The notes under the pieces: model-generated
What the model was told of the DNA's origin: nothing
The model's database searches: none
Seen by the model: only the letters and a program-made list of their open reading frames with translations
Origin: Anthoceros angustus
Lineage: Eukaryota; Streptophyta; Anthocerotopsida; Anthocerotales; Anthocerotaceae
Reading direction: 5' to 3'
NCBI GenBank assembly: GCA_010909165.1
Contig: MU008219.1
Span: 1 to 64,000, forward strand
DNA length: 64,000 nucleotides
Part shown: piece by piece, positions 36,650 to 48,384 of the stretch
Position numbering within the stretch: position 1 is the stretch's first letter
Layout: every line of letters starts with the position of its first letter
Position numbers and translations under genes: made by a program

Positions 36650-38390
36650 TAGATACCCTAAGTTATTTTTCATGGGCATCCTCAACACATAGCTCAGATA
36701 CTCTAAGTTGTCCTTCATATGGTTGGATGGAATTTTGCTATCAAGTTAGATACATTAAGTTATCCTTCACATGGGCGTCCTCAACACATAGCTTAGATAC
36801 TCTGAGTTGTCCTTCACATGGTAGGATGGAATTTTGCTATCAAGTTAGATACCCTAAGTTATCCTTCACATGGGCGTTCTCAATCATCAAGTTAGATACT
36901 CTAACTTGTCCTTCACATGGGCGTCCTCAATACTCTAAGTTATCCTTCACATGGGCGTCCTCAATACTCTAAGTTATCCTTCACATGGGCGTCCTCAACC
37001 ATCAAGTTAGATACTCTAAGTTGTCCTTCATATGGGCATCCTCAACACATAGCTTGTGCCAAGATGATGATTCGGGCCTTCACATGGGCATCCTCAACAC
37101 ATAGCTTTTGTTAATCCTTCACAAGTTATCCTTCACATGGGCGTCCTCGACACATAGCTTTTGTTAATCCTTCACAAGTTATCCTTCACATAGGCGTCCT
37201 CAACACATAGCTTTTGTTAATCCTTCACAAGTTATCCTTCACATGGGCATCCTCAACACATAGCTTTTGTTAATCCTTCACAAGTTATCCTTCACGTGGA
37301 CATCCTCAACCATCAAGTTAGATATTTTAAGTTGTCCTTCACATGGGCATCCTCAAAACCCTAAGTTATCCTTCATATGGGCGTCCTCAATACCCTAATT
37401 AATCCTTCACATGGTCGTCCTCAATACCCTAAGTTATCCTTCACATGGGCGTCCTCAATACCCTAAGCTATCCTTCACATGGGCGTCCTCAATACCCTAA
37501 GTTATCCTCCACATGGGCGTCCTCAATATCCTAAGTTATCCTCCACATGGGCGTTTTCAATAAGTTAGATACTCTAAGTTGTCCTTCACATGGGCCTCCT
37601 CAACACAAAGTTATCCTTCACATGGGTGTCCTCAACCATCAAGTTAGATACTCTAAGTTGTCCTTCACATGGGCATCCTCAACACAAATTTATCCTTCAC
37701 ATGGGTGTCCTCAACCATCAAGTTAGATACTCTAAGTTGTCCTTCACATGGTCATCCTCAACACATAGCTTCTGCCAACATGATGATCCGGGACTTCACA
37801 TGGGCGTCCTCCACACATAGCTTTTGTTAATCCTTCGTACAACACAAAGTTATCCTTCACATGGGTGTCCTCAACCAAAAAGTTAGATACTCTAAGTTGT
37901 CCTTTACATGGGTATCCTCAATACAAAGTTATCCTTCACATGGGCGTCCTCAACCATCAAGTTAGATACTCTAAGTTGTCCTTCACATGAGCATGCTCAA
38001 CACATAGCTTGTGCCAACATGATGATCTGGGCCTTCATATGGGCGTCCTCCATACATATCCTTCACTCTAAGTTGTCCTTCACATGGGCGTCCTCAACAC
38101 ATAGCTTCTACCAACATGATGATCCGAGCCTTCACATGGGTGTCCTCCATGCATAGCTTTTGTTAATCCTTCACATAGGCGTCCTCAACACATAGCTTTT
38201 GTTAATCCTTTACATGAGCGTCCTCCACACATACCTTCTGCCAACATGATGATCCGGGCCTTCACATGGGTGTCCTCAACACATAGCTTTTGTTAATCCT
38301 TCAACACAAAGTTATCCTTCACATGGGTGTCCTCAACCATCAAGTTAGATACTCTAAGTTGTCCTTCACATGGGTGTCCTCAACACATAG
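36650..38390 (+). repeat. Minisatellite built on CCTTCACATGGGCGTCCTCAA
   Basis: Dozens of imperfect units of about 40-60 bp combine the blocks CTTCACATGGGCGTCCTCAA, GTTAGATACTCTAAGTTGTC, ACACATAGCTTTTGTTAATC and CAACATGATGATCCG in changing order. Higher-order duplication is visible: the stretch from about 38,000 recurs near 38,500 almost unchanged. Peptides such as KLSFTWASST in open frames are by-products of the repeat. Confidence 0.9.
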
Positions 38391-40667
38391 CAATTATCCT
38401 TTTGTCCTTAACACATAGCTCATGGGCCTCCTCAACACATAGCAATTATCCTTAATTATCCTTAATTAATACACATAGCACAATTGCCCTTAACACATAG
38501 CTTGTGCCAACATGATGATCTGGGCCTTCATATGGGCGTCCTCCATACATATCCTTCACTCTAAGTTGTCCTTCACATGGGCGTCCTCAACACATAGCTT
38601 CTACCAACATGATGATCCGAGCCTTCACATGGGTGTCCTCCATGCATAGCTTTTGTTAATCCTTCACATAGGCGTCCTCAACACATAGCTTTTGTTAATC
38701 CTTTACATGAGCGTCCTCCACACATACCTTCTGCCAACATGATGATCCGGGCCTTCACATGGGTGTCCTCAACACATAGCTCACATGGCCTTCACATGGG
38801 TGTCCTCAACACATAGCTCCTCAACACACAGCTCACATGGGCTTCACATGGGCGTCCTCAACACATAGCTCGTCAACACATAGCTCACATGGGCAACACA
38901 TGGGTGTCCTCAGCACATAGCTCACATGGGCGTCCTCAACACATAGCTCGTCAACACATAGCTCACATGGGCGTCCTCAACACATAGCTCACATGGGCCT
39001 CCTCAACACATAGCTTTTTTGTCCAACATGATGATCCTCAACACATAGCTCACATGGGCGTCCTCGACACATAGCTTTTTTGTCCTCAGCACATAGCTTT
39101 TCTTTATCCTCAACACATAGTTTTTCTTTGTCCTCAAGATACAGCTTTTGGCATTTTTGTCCTCAACACATAGCTTTTGGCGTTTTTGTCCTCAACACAT
39201 AGCTTTTTTGTCCAACATGATGATCCTCAACACATAGCTCACATGGGCATCCTCAACACATAGCATAGCTTTTTTTTGGGCGTTTTTGTCCTTAACACAT
39301 AGCACAATGATCCGCGTTTTTGTCCTTAACACATAGCACATAGCATAGCTTTTTTTTGGGCGTTTTTGTCCTTAACACATAGCACACTGATCCGCGTTTT
39401 TGTCCTTAACACATAGGTCCTTAACACATAGCACATAGCATAGCTTTTTTTTGGGCGTTTTTGTCCTTAACACATAGCACAATGATCCGCGTTTTTGTCC
39501 TTAACACATAGGTCCTTAACACATAGCATAGCTTTTTGGCGTTTTGTCCTTATCACATAGCACAATGATCCGCGTTTTGTCCTTAACACAATAGCACAAT
39601 GATCCGCGTTTTTGTCCTTAACACATAGCTAACACGTAGGTCCTTAACACATAGCACATAGCATAGCTTTTTTTTTGGGCGTTTTTGTCCTTTAACACAT
39701 AGCACAATGATCCGCGTTTTTGTCCTTAACACATAGCACAATAGCACAATGATCCGCGTTTATCCGCGTAACACATAGCACAATTGTCCTTAACACATAG
39801 CACAATTGTCCTTAACACATAGCACAATTGCCCTTAACACATAGCACAATTGCCCTTAACACATAGCACAATTGCCCTTAACACATAGCACAATTGTCCT
39901 TAACACATAGCAATTATCCTTAATTATCCTTAATTAATACACATAGCAATTATCCTTAATTAATACACATAGCAATTATCCTTAATTAATACACATAGCA
40001 ATTATCCTTTTTGTCCTTAACACATAGCACAATAGCACAATTAATTAATTATCCTTAATTAATACACATAGCACAATTGTCCTTAACACATAGCACAATT
40101 GCCCTTAACACATAGCACAATTGCCCTTAACACATAGCACAATTGCCCTTAACACATAGCACAATTGCCCTTAACACATAGCACAATTGTCCAACACATA
40201 GCAATTATCCTTAATTAATACACATAGCAATTATCCTTTTTGTCCTTAACACATAGCACAATAGCACAATGATCCGCGTTTTTGTCCTTAACACATAGCA
40301 CAATGATCCGACAAAAACACATAGCTTTTGGCGGCTTTGTCCTTAACACATAGCACAATTGTCCTTAACACATAGCACAATTGTCCTTAACACATAGCAC
40401 AATTGTCCTTAACACATAGCACAATTGTCCTTAACACATAGCACAATTGTCCTTAACACATAGCACAATTGTCCTTAACACATAGCACAATTGTCCTTAA
40501 CACATAGCACAATTGCTTAACACATAGCACAATTGTAACACATAGCACAATTGCCCTTAACACATAGCACAATTGTCCTTATCACATAGCAATTATCCTT
40601 AACGCATAGCACAATTGTCCTTAACACTTAGCACAATTGTCCCTAACACATAGCACAATGACCCGGG
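38390..40667 (+). repeat. CACATAGC-based satellite array ending in 22-bp units
   Basis: All units share the core AACACATAGC. The first part keeps CTCACATGGGCGTCCTC blocks. The middle uses GTTTTTGTCCTTAACACATA and ATGATCCGCG blocks. The last part (39,780-40,667) is mostly a 22-bp monomer, CACATAGCACAATTGTCC plus TTAA, with about seven near-identical units in a row at 40,346-40,505. Monomers become shorter and more uniform from left to right. No coding content. Confidence 0.9.
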
Positions 40668-40679
40668 TGGCTAATAGCC

Positions 40680-41100
40680 TGTAGGATCTTGATGCATAAC
40701 TTCTAGCAAGATTGGTAAACAAGAGCTGGGCCTTTATTAAGAGGGAACACAACACTCCCCTACAATATGGGTTATATGCACTAAGCACACTTTGTACTAA
40801 CACACAAGTACACTTGCACACACCACACACCACTCCTAGGTGGGCTTGGCCTTATTTAGTCCTCATCCTTTGAATCCTATTGTTTTGTTGACTTGCCCTT
40901 AACTTGAATCCTATTAATCACTTGACTTGCCCTTTACTCTTGGGCTTTCTAGAAGATATTCTCTAGAAGATACATGACTTTTTAGAAAATATAAAAGTTT
41001 GTTATTTTTAGGGCATTCTTCATAACCTATTTTTAAGCACTATTCATAACATATTTTGATATAAAATATTTTAATATATTATACTAAATCATTTCTAACA
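40680..41100 (-). mobile_element. Solo LTR, probably copia-type
   Basis: On the minus strand the segment starts TGTTAGAAATGATTTAG and ends ATCAAGATCCTACA, with the TG...CA ends of an LTR. It contains TAAATAAGG (TATA-like) and downstream AATAAAGG (polyadenylation-like) in the right order. No PBS, polypurine tract or second LTR is adjacent. No 5-bp target duplication is visible (TAGCC against CAGGG). It directly abuts the satellite array. Confidence 0.6.
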
Positions 41101-41508
41101 CAGGGTTTGGATGATCGGGAAGCTTGTGAGGCTCCTAGCCTGGAGCTGGTGGCATGTCCCCAACCAGACCAGAACCAGAAGCTGTCGTTCCGGATGTATC
41201 CCACCGACGTCCCCGCTCCCAACTATTTACTCGTTTGAGATTAAAAAAAAGAGGGTGAGCGAGAGGTTCCAGCAGCCTGAGGAGCGTCTCCATGCAGCAG
41301 GACCGGTGCTGGACATACGGACAGCCAGCCGTCCGCCCAATGCCTTCAACGGGCATCTCTTCTAATCGAATTCAGGGCTCGGCAAGAAATTCCGCCAGTG
41401 GCCTCAGTCCGGACCACTCCCCGGTCCAAGCAATCTGGGCACTCGCGGAAGCAAAAAGTGAATGGGGTCAAGGGTTTACCGTCTGATGATCAGGCATCTC
41501 CGATAACC

Positions 41509-43929
41509 ATGAGTAGCTCTGAGCGGGCCCCGAGATCTGTCACTAAGCCGGCGCCCTCTCTGGTTCCCGACAGTATCGACGATGTTCTGGCAGACAGGCT
41601 CTGGGAGAAGGGCATCTTTTTCGCAAACATTTCAAGGAGGTTCGATAAAGCAGCGATGAGGGAGTTGATTCATAGGCACAATCTAGCTGCGGAAGAGTTC
41701 AAGCAATTGGTAGAGGAGTCAACTCCCGAGACCGAGTTCAGCTACCCTGTGCTGGATCCTTTGACGCCGTCGTCTCCTGTCTCCAAGTTGAGGCGAGTAG
41801 ACTCTATGTTCCGGTCTATTCCTCCAGATCAGCCCAGCAACCATCGATCCAAGAGGAATGATGAATTTCGGCCCCTAGTACTCTTTGGAGCACATGTACG
41901 TGGCAGATTCTGCGCGAAGCCGTTCATGACAGGAGGAGTTCGCACGGTATTCGAAGACCTTATGGGGAATACTGTCTTAGTGGTGATTGATAATGCTATG
42001 TGCACGACAGCGAGCGAGGAGGATGTTTGCAATAAGTACCCAGAAGCTATGGAGGTGGCAATTAAGCAACCCGACCACAAACCTCTATGGAAGGATGGGA
42101 CGCTTGGATGGAGGCTTTCCAACCCTGCAGACGTCGTGCCTATTCACGATTACATCTTACTTAGGAAAGGTAGGAATTATATCCCACACTGCAGTGATGG
42201 GCTTTATGGTATCCCACTGCAAGATGAAAGTTTCTATCAAACCATGGTTGATACCGCGGAGGAACTTCATGTTCAAGGAGACGTTCTTTTTGCTCAGGGT
42301 GAGTGGAGCCGGGCAGCTGCTTGCTACACCGTGAGTGCCCAAGTCCTGGAGAGGATCCCGGCGGATCAAGCACGTTCACTCGGAATCAAGCATAAGCTTA
42401 TCCTCGTCTATGACAAAGATATTGAGGCATGTTTGCGCTTCGGAAGCAACAAGAGGGCTCTGAGGAGTGCCGATAGGTTGATGGAGCTGAGCCCTAGCGA
42501 TACCGAAACCATTGTGAAGAGAGCTAGAAGTTTGTACGCAGTGCACGAATACGAAAGAGCCAAAAAATGTCTTGATGAGCTGCAGGTCTGTGGAAAGGGC
42601 AATGAGGCCATCTTGAATACCTGTCAGGCTATGAGAGACAGGATAGACACGGCTTATGGACAGAGTCGTTTGGGAGTTTACGACTTCGACGAAAACTTCA
42701 TGAAGGACTCATATGAAGCCAAGGAAATGCCAGAGTGCCATCAGTATATTGGACCGGTGGAGATCCGCAAGACACGTAATGGACGGGGGCTTTTTGCAAC
42801 CAGAGATGTGAAGCCAGGAGAGCTATTGGTTGTGAGCAAGGCTCTTGCACAGTCGAAAGGGGCACCCAGGGGTGGCCGTGGGCCTGCCCTCCTCTACTAT
42901 GGCCCTTCGCGTGGGGAAAGCAAGGAGCAGCGGGGCACTTGGAATTGGTCTTCAGAAGACCAGGATGTCGCAGTACAAATGATAGAAAAAGCACAGCAAT
43001 CCACACAGTATTTCAGGCAGCTCAAGAGCCTTCAGCCCTGCCCTAAGCACGAATCATCTATGCCTCCAATGTCCTTGTTCACTGAGGACTGGGATGAAGC
43101 CGAGGACGATAATTTGTGTTTAATGACAGATCCGGAATGGAGAGAAGCACACTTGAACCGCATACACATTGGTGATATCCGTGCTATTCAAAAAGTGAAC
43201 GGGTTTAGGAACGCAGTATACGGATTGGCTTCCTTCTTCAACCACTCGTGCATTCCCAATTGCGTGCACTACCCAGTGGGCGAGCACCTTTTCGTCTCCT
43301 CGAGTCGTGGGGTGCGAGCTGGAGAAGAGCTTTTCATCCATTATTTCAGTCCATTTACCAGCAACATCTTCCGCCAAGAGCAAGCCTCGACGCTGTTCTT
43401 CTGCAATTGTCCGCGGTGTGATTTTGAAGGGCAGGCATTGGAAGCCATCCCAGCTTTGAAAACTCTGGCCGAGAGGTATCATGAACACTTTGAAACCGGC
43501 AAAACGCTGAAGAAAATGGCTACCCTATTATCTGAGGCACCTACAATTCTTGCCGAACTCGACAGGATCCTGAGCAGCGATGATTGTAAGCAATTTACTC
43601 AGCAGGAGCAAGACTGGATCAGGTGCTCTTTTGCCCTGATTTATGTGTACCCGTGCATCCATGATATCAACGAGGAAGACCTGTCCACAGTGGATGAGAC
43701 GCTGAGAATTCTAACTGCAGTTGATCCCTGTAATCCAAGCATATTAGCCCTGTTGGCCTTGGGCCACATTGCAGAGGTGCGGGGCTACGGTGATAACGCC
43801 GATCACTTTAAGAAACTCCTCCAGGAGAAGTCCGCGAACCTCTACTTACCAGTCAAGGACAAACGTTTTGAGGCAGTGTGTAATTGGGCCCACTTGTGTG
43901 CAATGTCAGCCTTGGCCGATTTTTTCTAA
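41509..43929 (+). CDS. TPR-SET domain protein (SMYD4-like methyltransferase family)
   Basis: A single uninterrupted frame of 806 residues from ATG 41,509; the frame stays open upstream but has no ATG there. Residues ~127-215 (GAHVRGRFCAKPFMTGG...) form the N-terminal domain found in plant and fungal TPR-SET proteins. Residues ~242-360 are TPR-like helices. SET starts at ~414 with GRGLFATRDVKPGELLVV (to ~442) and, after an insert of about 130 residues, has NHSC at 578-581, GEELFIHY with the catalytic-type Tyr at 612, and post-SET FCNCPRC (Cys 632, 634, 637). The insert lacks the Cys/His cluster of a MYND finger. Likely a protein lysine methyltransferase using S-adenosylmethionine; the substrate is unknown. 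The lack of introns is unlike the multi-exon neighbours downstream. Confidence 0.85.
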   Translation: MSSSERAPRSVTKPAPSLVPDSIDDVLADRLWEKGIFFANISRRFDKAAMRELIHRHNLAAEEFKQLVEESTPETEFSYPVLDPLTPSSPVSKLRRVDSMFRSIPPDQPSNHRSKRNDEFRPLVLFGAHVRGRFCAKPFMTGGVRTVFEDLMGNTVLVVIDNAMCTTASEEDVCNKYPEAMEVAIKQPDHKPLWKDGTLGWRLSNPADVVPIHDYILLRKGRNYIPHCSDGLYGIPLQDESFYQTMVDTAEELHVQGDVLFAQGEWSRAAACYTVSAQVLERIPADQARSLGIKHKLILVYDKDIEACLRFGSNKRALRSADRLMELSPSDTETIVKRARSLYAVHEYERAKKCLDELQVCGKGNEAILNTCQAMRDRIDTAYGQSRLGVYDFDENFMKDSYEAKEMPECHQYIGPVEIRKTRNGRGLFATRDVKPGELLVVSKALAQSKGAPRGGRGPALLYYGPSRGESKEQRGTWNWSSEDQDVAVQMIEKAQQSTQYFRQLKSLQPCPKHESSMPPMSLFTEDWDEAEDDNLCLMTDPEWREAHLNRIHIGDIRAIQKVNGFRNAVYGLASFFNHSCIPNCVHYPVGEHLFVSSSRGVRAGEELFIHYFSPFTSNIFRQEQASTLFFCNCPRCDFEGQALEAIPALKTLAERYHEHFETGKTLKKMATLLSEAPTILAELDRILSSDDCKQFTQQEQDWIRCSFALIYVYPCIHDINEEDLSTVDETLRILTAVDPCNPSILALLALGHIAEVRGYGDNADHFKKLLQEKSANLYLPVKDKRFEAVCNWAHLCAMSALADFF

Positions 43930-45400
43930 ATTAAAATTTGTAGAAACTTGATTTCATGGAGGTGACCTTTGACAGAATTGTTATTTTGGATTTATGTTAT
44001 GAACATGTATGTGATATATTATTTAGGAATTTATGTTATAGTTATATGAGATTGCTTTATGTTGTAGTACCTCTCACCTAGATTCCATAGTTACAAAGTG
44101 AAATGTGGAGACTTTATTGAAAGAACGACATGGGAAATCGGACAACCCACTACGGGACACCGGGCCAGGGGTATGCCCCACACTAATCTATCTTATAACC
44201 CCCAACCGTCCCCAAGATATCGCCGTCCGAGATGGGGAAGGGCCTACTTACCATTGATGCCGCGGATGCCGTGTCTCCAGCACTCGTGATCGTCCTAAAG
44301 ATGGTGTTGGCCAACGCCCTTTGCAGGGTGATGGAAACCTGTTACTTGAAATAAGCCACGAGGGAGGCCAACCCCGCCGATAGGGAAGGGCCTACTTACC
44401 ACAAGTGCTGCCGATGCCACGTCTCCAGCACTCGTGATCGTCCTAAAGATGCGTTCTAAAGATGGTGCTGGCCAATGCCCTTTGTAGGGTGATGGAAACC
44501 TGTTACATAAAATAAGCCTCCAGGGAGATCAACCTCACCCCTGTCGTTGTGGTAGGCCCTTGCGCACTCCTTGATGAAACGAGAAAAAACTTTACCCAAG
44601 GCCCATAGGTTTGGAGATGAAAATGTGACCTTGCTACATGGGCCTATAAATGTGACCTTGTAAATTTTTTTAGTTTTATAGGTGAGCAGTTCTCTCTATA
44701 AAACGGCCGGGATAGAAGGCTGGCAGAAGTAGACATATTTGTAGAAACCCCATTCATCATTTCATCGAGGTGACCTCGATTGATATTACCTACTCAGGAG
44801 CTATTCTTGCTTGGAGAAAACAGCTAAATGAACTTTTCCACGAGAGATGCAGACACTAAACCACCCTGGGGTAAAACATTCCTCTCAAGCAGAAAACGGG
44901 TCCAAGCATCCGTCTTGCTGTAGTAAAAGGCAGAAGGAAGCGATTGCAAGTTCCGATTTGCAGTTCGTATTGGCGGCCACCAGCCTCATTTGGCAGTGAG
45001 CTTACTGCCCTGACACCTGAAGTTATGAAAGACAGAATTTCATTCACCAAGTTGAACATGTAAATTTTGTACATACTGTCGAGAAGTGTGCCCTCTCAGG
45101 ACATGAGAACGTTCTGGACATGGAAAGTCGAGTCCCGTTCCAGGCTATCCAGTCTGCTCAAGTTCTGGAAGTCCGGTTGAAGGAAAGCTAAGCTGAGCTT
45201 GTGGACCTTGTACTTGGCGAAACAGTGGATTGCTAGCCAAGAACATTCTCACCTCTCCATTCCGGTGCACAATCCCTCACGGGAAGCGTCCTCCAGAATG
45301 TGGACCCTGAAGTAGCGGCCACCTCCTCCCCCCATTGCTGTTCCCTCCGCCCTACCAGAGTCGAAGCGTACCCATGTCCGTCAAAGACGCTGCTTCAGAA
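43930..45400. other. Intergenic, with a ~148-bp tandem duplication
   Basis: The region downstream of the TPR-SET gene is AT-rich at first. At 44,235-44,540 a unit beginning GGGAAGGGCCTACTTACCA is repeated after 148 bp (44,383). Both copies contain TCTCCAGCACTCGTGATCGT and GGGTGATGGAAACCTGTTAC. No gene is recognised in the rest. Confidence 0.6.
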
Positions 45401-45409
45401 CGATAAAAG

Positions 45410-45864
45410 CTAATCACTTCGACTGACAGCAGCATAAGCTGCCCTATTGACGTAGGAGTTCTTGTTGCATAGCCGGGAGAAGTGGCATTCTAGGGTTAGG
45501 ATGATGGCCAGCAGCTCCGGGTCTCTGCTGGCTCCTGGTCTCTTGGCAATCCGCAGGTCGAGGAATTGAGGGAGGGCAACCAGGGGGAAATGCGGTGTGT
45601 TTGGTAACGCTGTGACGCTCTTAGCACCTGCTTCCTTGCTGCTTTGATCACAAGCTTCTCGGCAGTGTGCCAGGTGAACAAATGCTCATCTTGATGCACA
45701 GTGATGTCCAGGATGGTCTGCAAAGTCCTTGTGTAAGTAGCAACGGGAATGCGAGGACAGTCGTTTCCCAAGAAATATGGTGCTTGTGCAGATTACCATA
45801 TATTGTACACCTGTTTGCGGTACTCCAAATAAAGCAACTTGTCCAGGTCAATGAAGTGAGGGAG
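45410..45864 (-). pseudogene. Unrecognised minus-strand gene remnant
   Basis: Three protein-like blocks follow each other. LPHFIDLDKLLYLEYRKQ (45,864-45,811) ends in a CAG|GTGTAC donor. After a TTTGCAG acceptor, TILDITVHQDEHLFTWHTAE and KLVIKAARK follow. Then, in another frame, ALPNTPHFPLVALPQFLDL and ILTLECHFSRLCNKNSYVNR continue to a stop at 45,410. The shift between blocks 2 and 3 has no plausible intron, so it is a frameshift by decay or assembly error. I do not recognise the family and found no 5' end. Confidence 0.35.
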
Positions 45865-45989
45865 CTTACTTCCTCATCTGGCACGCTCTCCGGCTTTCCT
45901 TTTCTTGATTCCACCGTCCATTTGGATTCTCGTCTCCACAACTTCTCACTCAAGTCGTGTAAGATCTTGCCTTTGCACTGGGCTTTGTG

Positions 45990-46650
45990 AAAGGTGTGGG
46001 GCCTTGGAAAAGAAACCTATCCATCTTGGAGAAACAGCGAGTGCAAGAGCAAGATGTTACAATGAGCCAACCAAGCAAGCAGGAAGGAGTTTTGCAAGGT
46101 GGGCCAGCTAGGTAGATTATATGTTTGATTCCGATTGGAAAGTGAGTACGGAGACTCCAGTACTGGATGGTGGGATTATGAAAACGAGAGGCTGTGGAAC
46201 GAGACAGCTAAGGACGCTCTTCAGTGGCCTGACGATGATCCCTGAAGGTGTGTATGTTGCATTAAGTCTTGGGACCACTCATGGAGTTTGTTATGCTTGG
46301 TGTTGTTGTTAGGGCTGGCTGTCCATGCAGTGGCCGACAAATTAACAGTGGTCGTTTGAAGCGGTTGCTGCCACCAATGAAAGGGAGCCCGCCGCTGCTG
46401 AAAGTTTCAAGGTCAGCATTGGCGAATCTCCCAAAATCGTAATAGGCCGAGTTGTGACGGATCTAACCACCTTTTTTCCAGCAACCATGAACATGTGTGC
46501 CCAGCACAACTTCTGCGTCGGTTGGTGTGGCCAGTCTTGCATAATTGTGCTGTTTAGTTCTGGCTGTACCACATTTTAACACTCCCTTCAGCCATGGGCC
46601 TTACTCTGGCTGGGTTCTCCTTTCCAAGTGCATTGCTCTCTCCTTTTTTT
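45990..46650. other. Intergenic, nothing recognised
   Basis: Short open frames only (for example 46,121-46,312) with no domain and no convincing splice continuation. The segment leads into the duplicated region from 46,651. Confidence 0.5.
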
Positions 46651-47540
46651 CCTTTGTGGGAGAGGTTCTACATGCACTAACCATCACCATTTGGCCGAGT
46701 TTAGGGAAGAGATTTTGGTCAAAGATGTAGCAAGGCTGTATAATCAGGAGCAGTTATTCTTGTGAAAACTCTTGTCTCTCTCCTGTTGTCTTGAATCTCT
46801 TTTGTTGGAGTGGTAGTAGCTACTACTACCTACTAGCTACTGCACGTTATACTTATAGGACTACTTGTCCTTGGCCTTTGGCGAATGCCTGCGAGCAAGC
46901 TAGAATATCTCGATAAAAATTAGAATAACACGTAATAATATTACACGCACCATGACCCAAGGACAACAAATGTTCATTGATGGTTTAGCGAATGGCAGTG
47001 CCATCCCACCCCACCCCTTCCTTTTTCCTTTGTGGGAGAGGTTCTACATGCACTAACCATCACCATTTGGCGAGTTTAGGGAAGAGATTTTGGTCAAAGA
47101 TGTAGCAAGGCTGTATAATCAGGAGCAGTTATTCTTGTGAAAACTCTTGTCTCTCTCCTGTTGTCTTGAATCTCTTTTGTTGGAGTGGTAGTAGCTACTA
47201 CTACCTACTAGCTACTGCACGTTATACTTATAGGACTACTTGTCCTTGGCCTTTGGCCAATGCTGACAAGCTAGAATGTCTCGATAAAAATATAATAATA
47301 TTACACGCACCATGACCCAAGGACAACAAATGCTCATTGATGGTTTAGCGAATGGCAGTGCCTTCCTTTTTCCCTCACCCCCGGTGCATGCAAGTGAGAA
47401 CATCACTTTCATTTCCATCAAAATTTCTTTCATTTGTTTACAACTGTGTTTCAATTGTCCAACTAATCAAATTGATCGAATCCAAGCCATACTCCCTATA
47501 GTCACAATTGATATGATTCGGTCATGGAAGTAGTCCACTG
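46651..47540 (+). repeat. ~376-bp tandem duplication
   Basis: The segment from CCTTTGTGGGAGAGGTTCTA at 46,651 recurs at 47,027. Both copies contain GTAGTAGCTACTACTACCTA, CTTGTCCTTGGCCTTTGG and CATGACCCAAGGACAACAAA. A third, partial copy lies at 49,172-49,530 after the TBP-like copies. Confidence 0.85.
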
Positions 47541-47574
47541 CTATGACCGCTAATTGCTCATCATCTCAAAGTGG

Positions 47575-48380
47575 TTACCGCTCTTTCGCTTTGGTGTGCC
47601 GATGGGATGGGATACTGTTCAAAACTTCAGACGACGGTGCAATAGTCCTTCCTCCGAGATGTGGAGGTGTCCCGAATGGAACATAGTGACGCTGTTGTCG
47701 CCGAACTTCGCTATCAACCCACCGAACCCTCTCAATGCCGGCAAGGCCGAGGCGCAATCGTTTCGACTGAGCCGGCTCATATCTTCGGCTAGGGTTGCGT
47801 GAAGCTCTACCAAGTCGATTATGATCTATCTTTATCTTTAAGCACTTCCGTCCGACAATGTTGGAAACCGTGAAGTCGTTAGGATCAAAATGTGCATTGT
47901 ACCCCAACCTGTTGACCATCGCGACCAGCTTCTTGCAAACACCATTCTGTTGCTGACGCGATGCTGGTCCTAGCACGTTCACACGTCCTGACCTGAACAC
48001 GCGCAATGTCAGGTAAGGCCCCGAGGACCCGCTGAGTCGGACCCTCACCGTTGCCATAGCTCCGCCGTTTTGCTCAGGACGGTACTCCACGTTGGGGAGG
48101 TGGAGGCCCAAATGATGCAAGTCCAATTGCACGTGAAGGTTGGTGGTTGCCATCACGTTGACTAGCTTGGGTATCACCCCCGATGGATGCTCTCTCGGCG
48201 CGCCCTCGCCAATGTTGACCAATACTAATCCGTAGGTGTGTCTTTGTACCCTATGGTGCGGCCCATCTTAGCTCAAGCGGCCATGTCGCGCGGCTCGTGC
48301 ATCTCCACATCGGCCCCGACATCGTTGCTATGGATCCGGACGGAAATGATTTCAAGTCGCGACTTTCGTTGGTGGTGTGC
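47575..48380 (-). pseudogene. TATA-binding-protein-like gene, copy 1 (frameshifted)
   Basis: On the minus strand from about 48,190 it reads SGVIPKLVNVMATTNL, then LDLHHLGLHLPNVEYRP, FRSGRVNVLGPAS, MVNRLGYNAHF and FTVSNIVG. These match the first TBP core repeat in order (the xxNxVATxNL, NxEYxP, FxSGxxxxTGAxS and NIVG blocks). After KCLKIKID the frame changes near 47,815, and the second repeat continues as FGGLIAKFGDNSVTMFHSG, matching FPGLI...LLIFxSG. The final TBP helix is not seen. An upstream piece (48,380-48,230) with DVGADVEMHEPRD also occurs in copy 2. A working product would bind promoter DNA in the nucleus. The sequence is much more diverged than normally near-invariant plant TBP. Function is doubtful because of the frame break. 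Confidence 0.65.
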
Positions 48381-48384
48381 GGTG

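Noticed and set aside
36727-38156. Open frames with repeated KLSFTWASST peptides
   Set aside because: They follow the minisatellite period. Frames break where the units change length, and there is no start or splice context.
38390-40667. CRISPR array
   Set aside because: Units are direct tandem repeats without unique spacers and lie in a plant nuclear context.
41398-41508. N-terminal extension of the TPR-SET protein
   Set aside because: The in-frame extension begins with GTG, not ATG. The first ATG is at 41,509 and no upstream exon joins convincingly.
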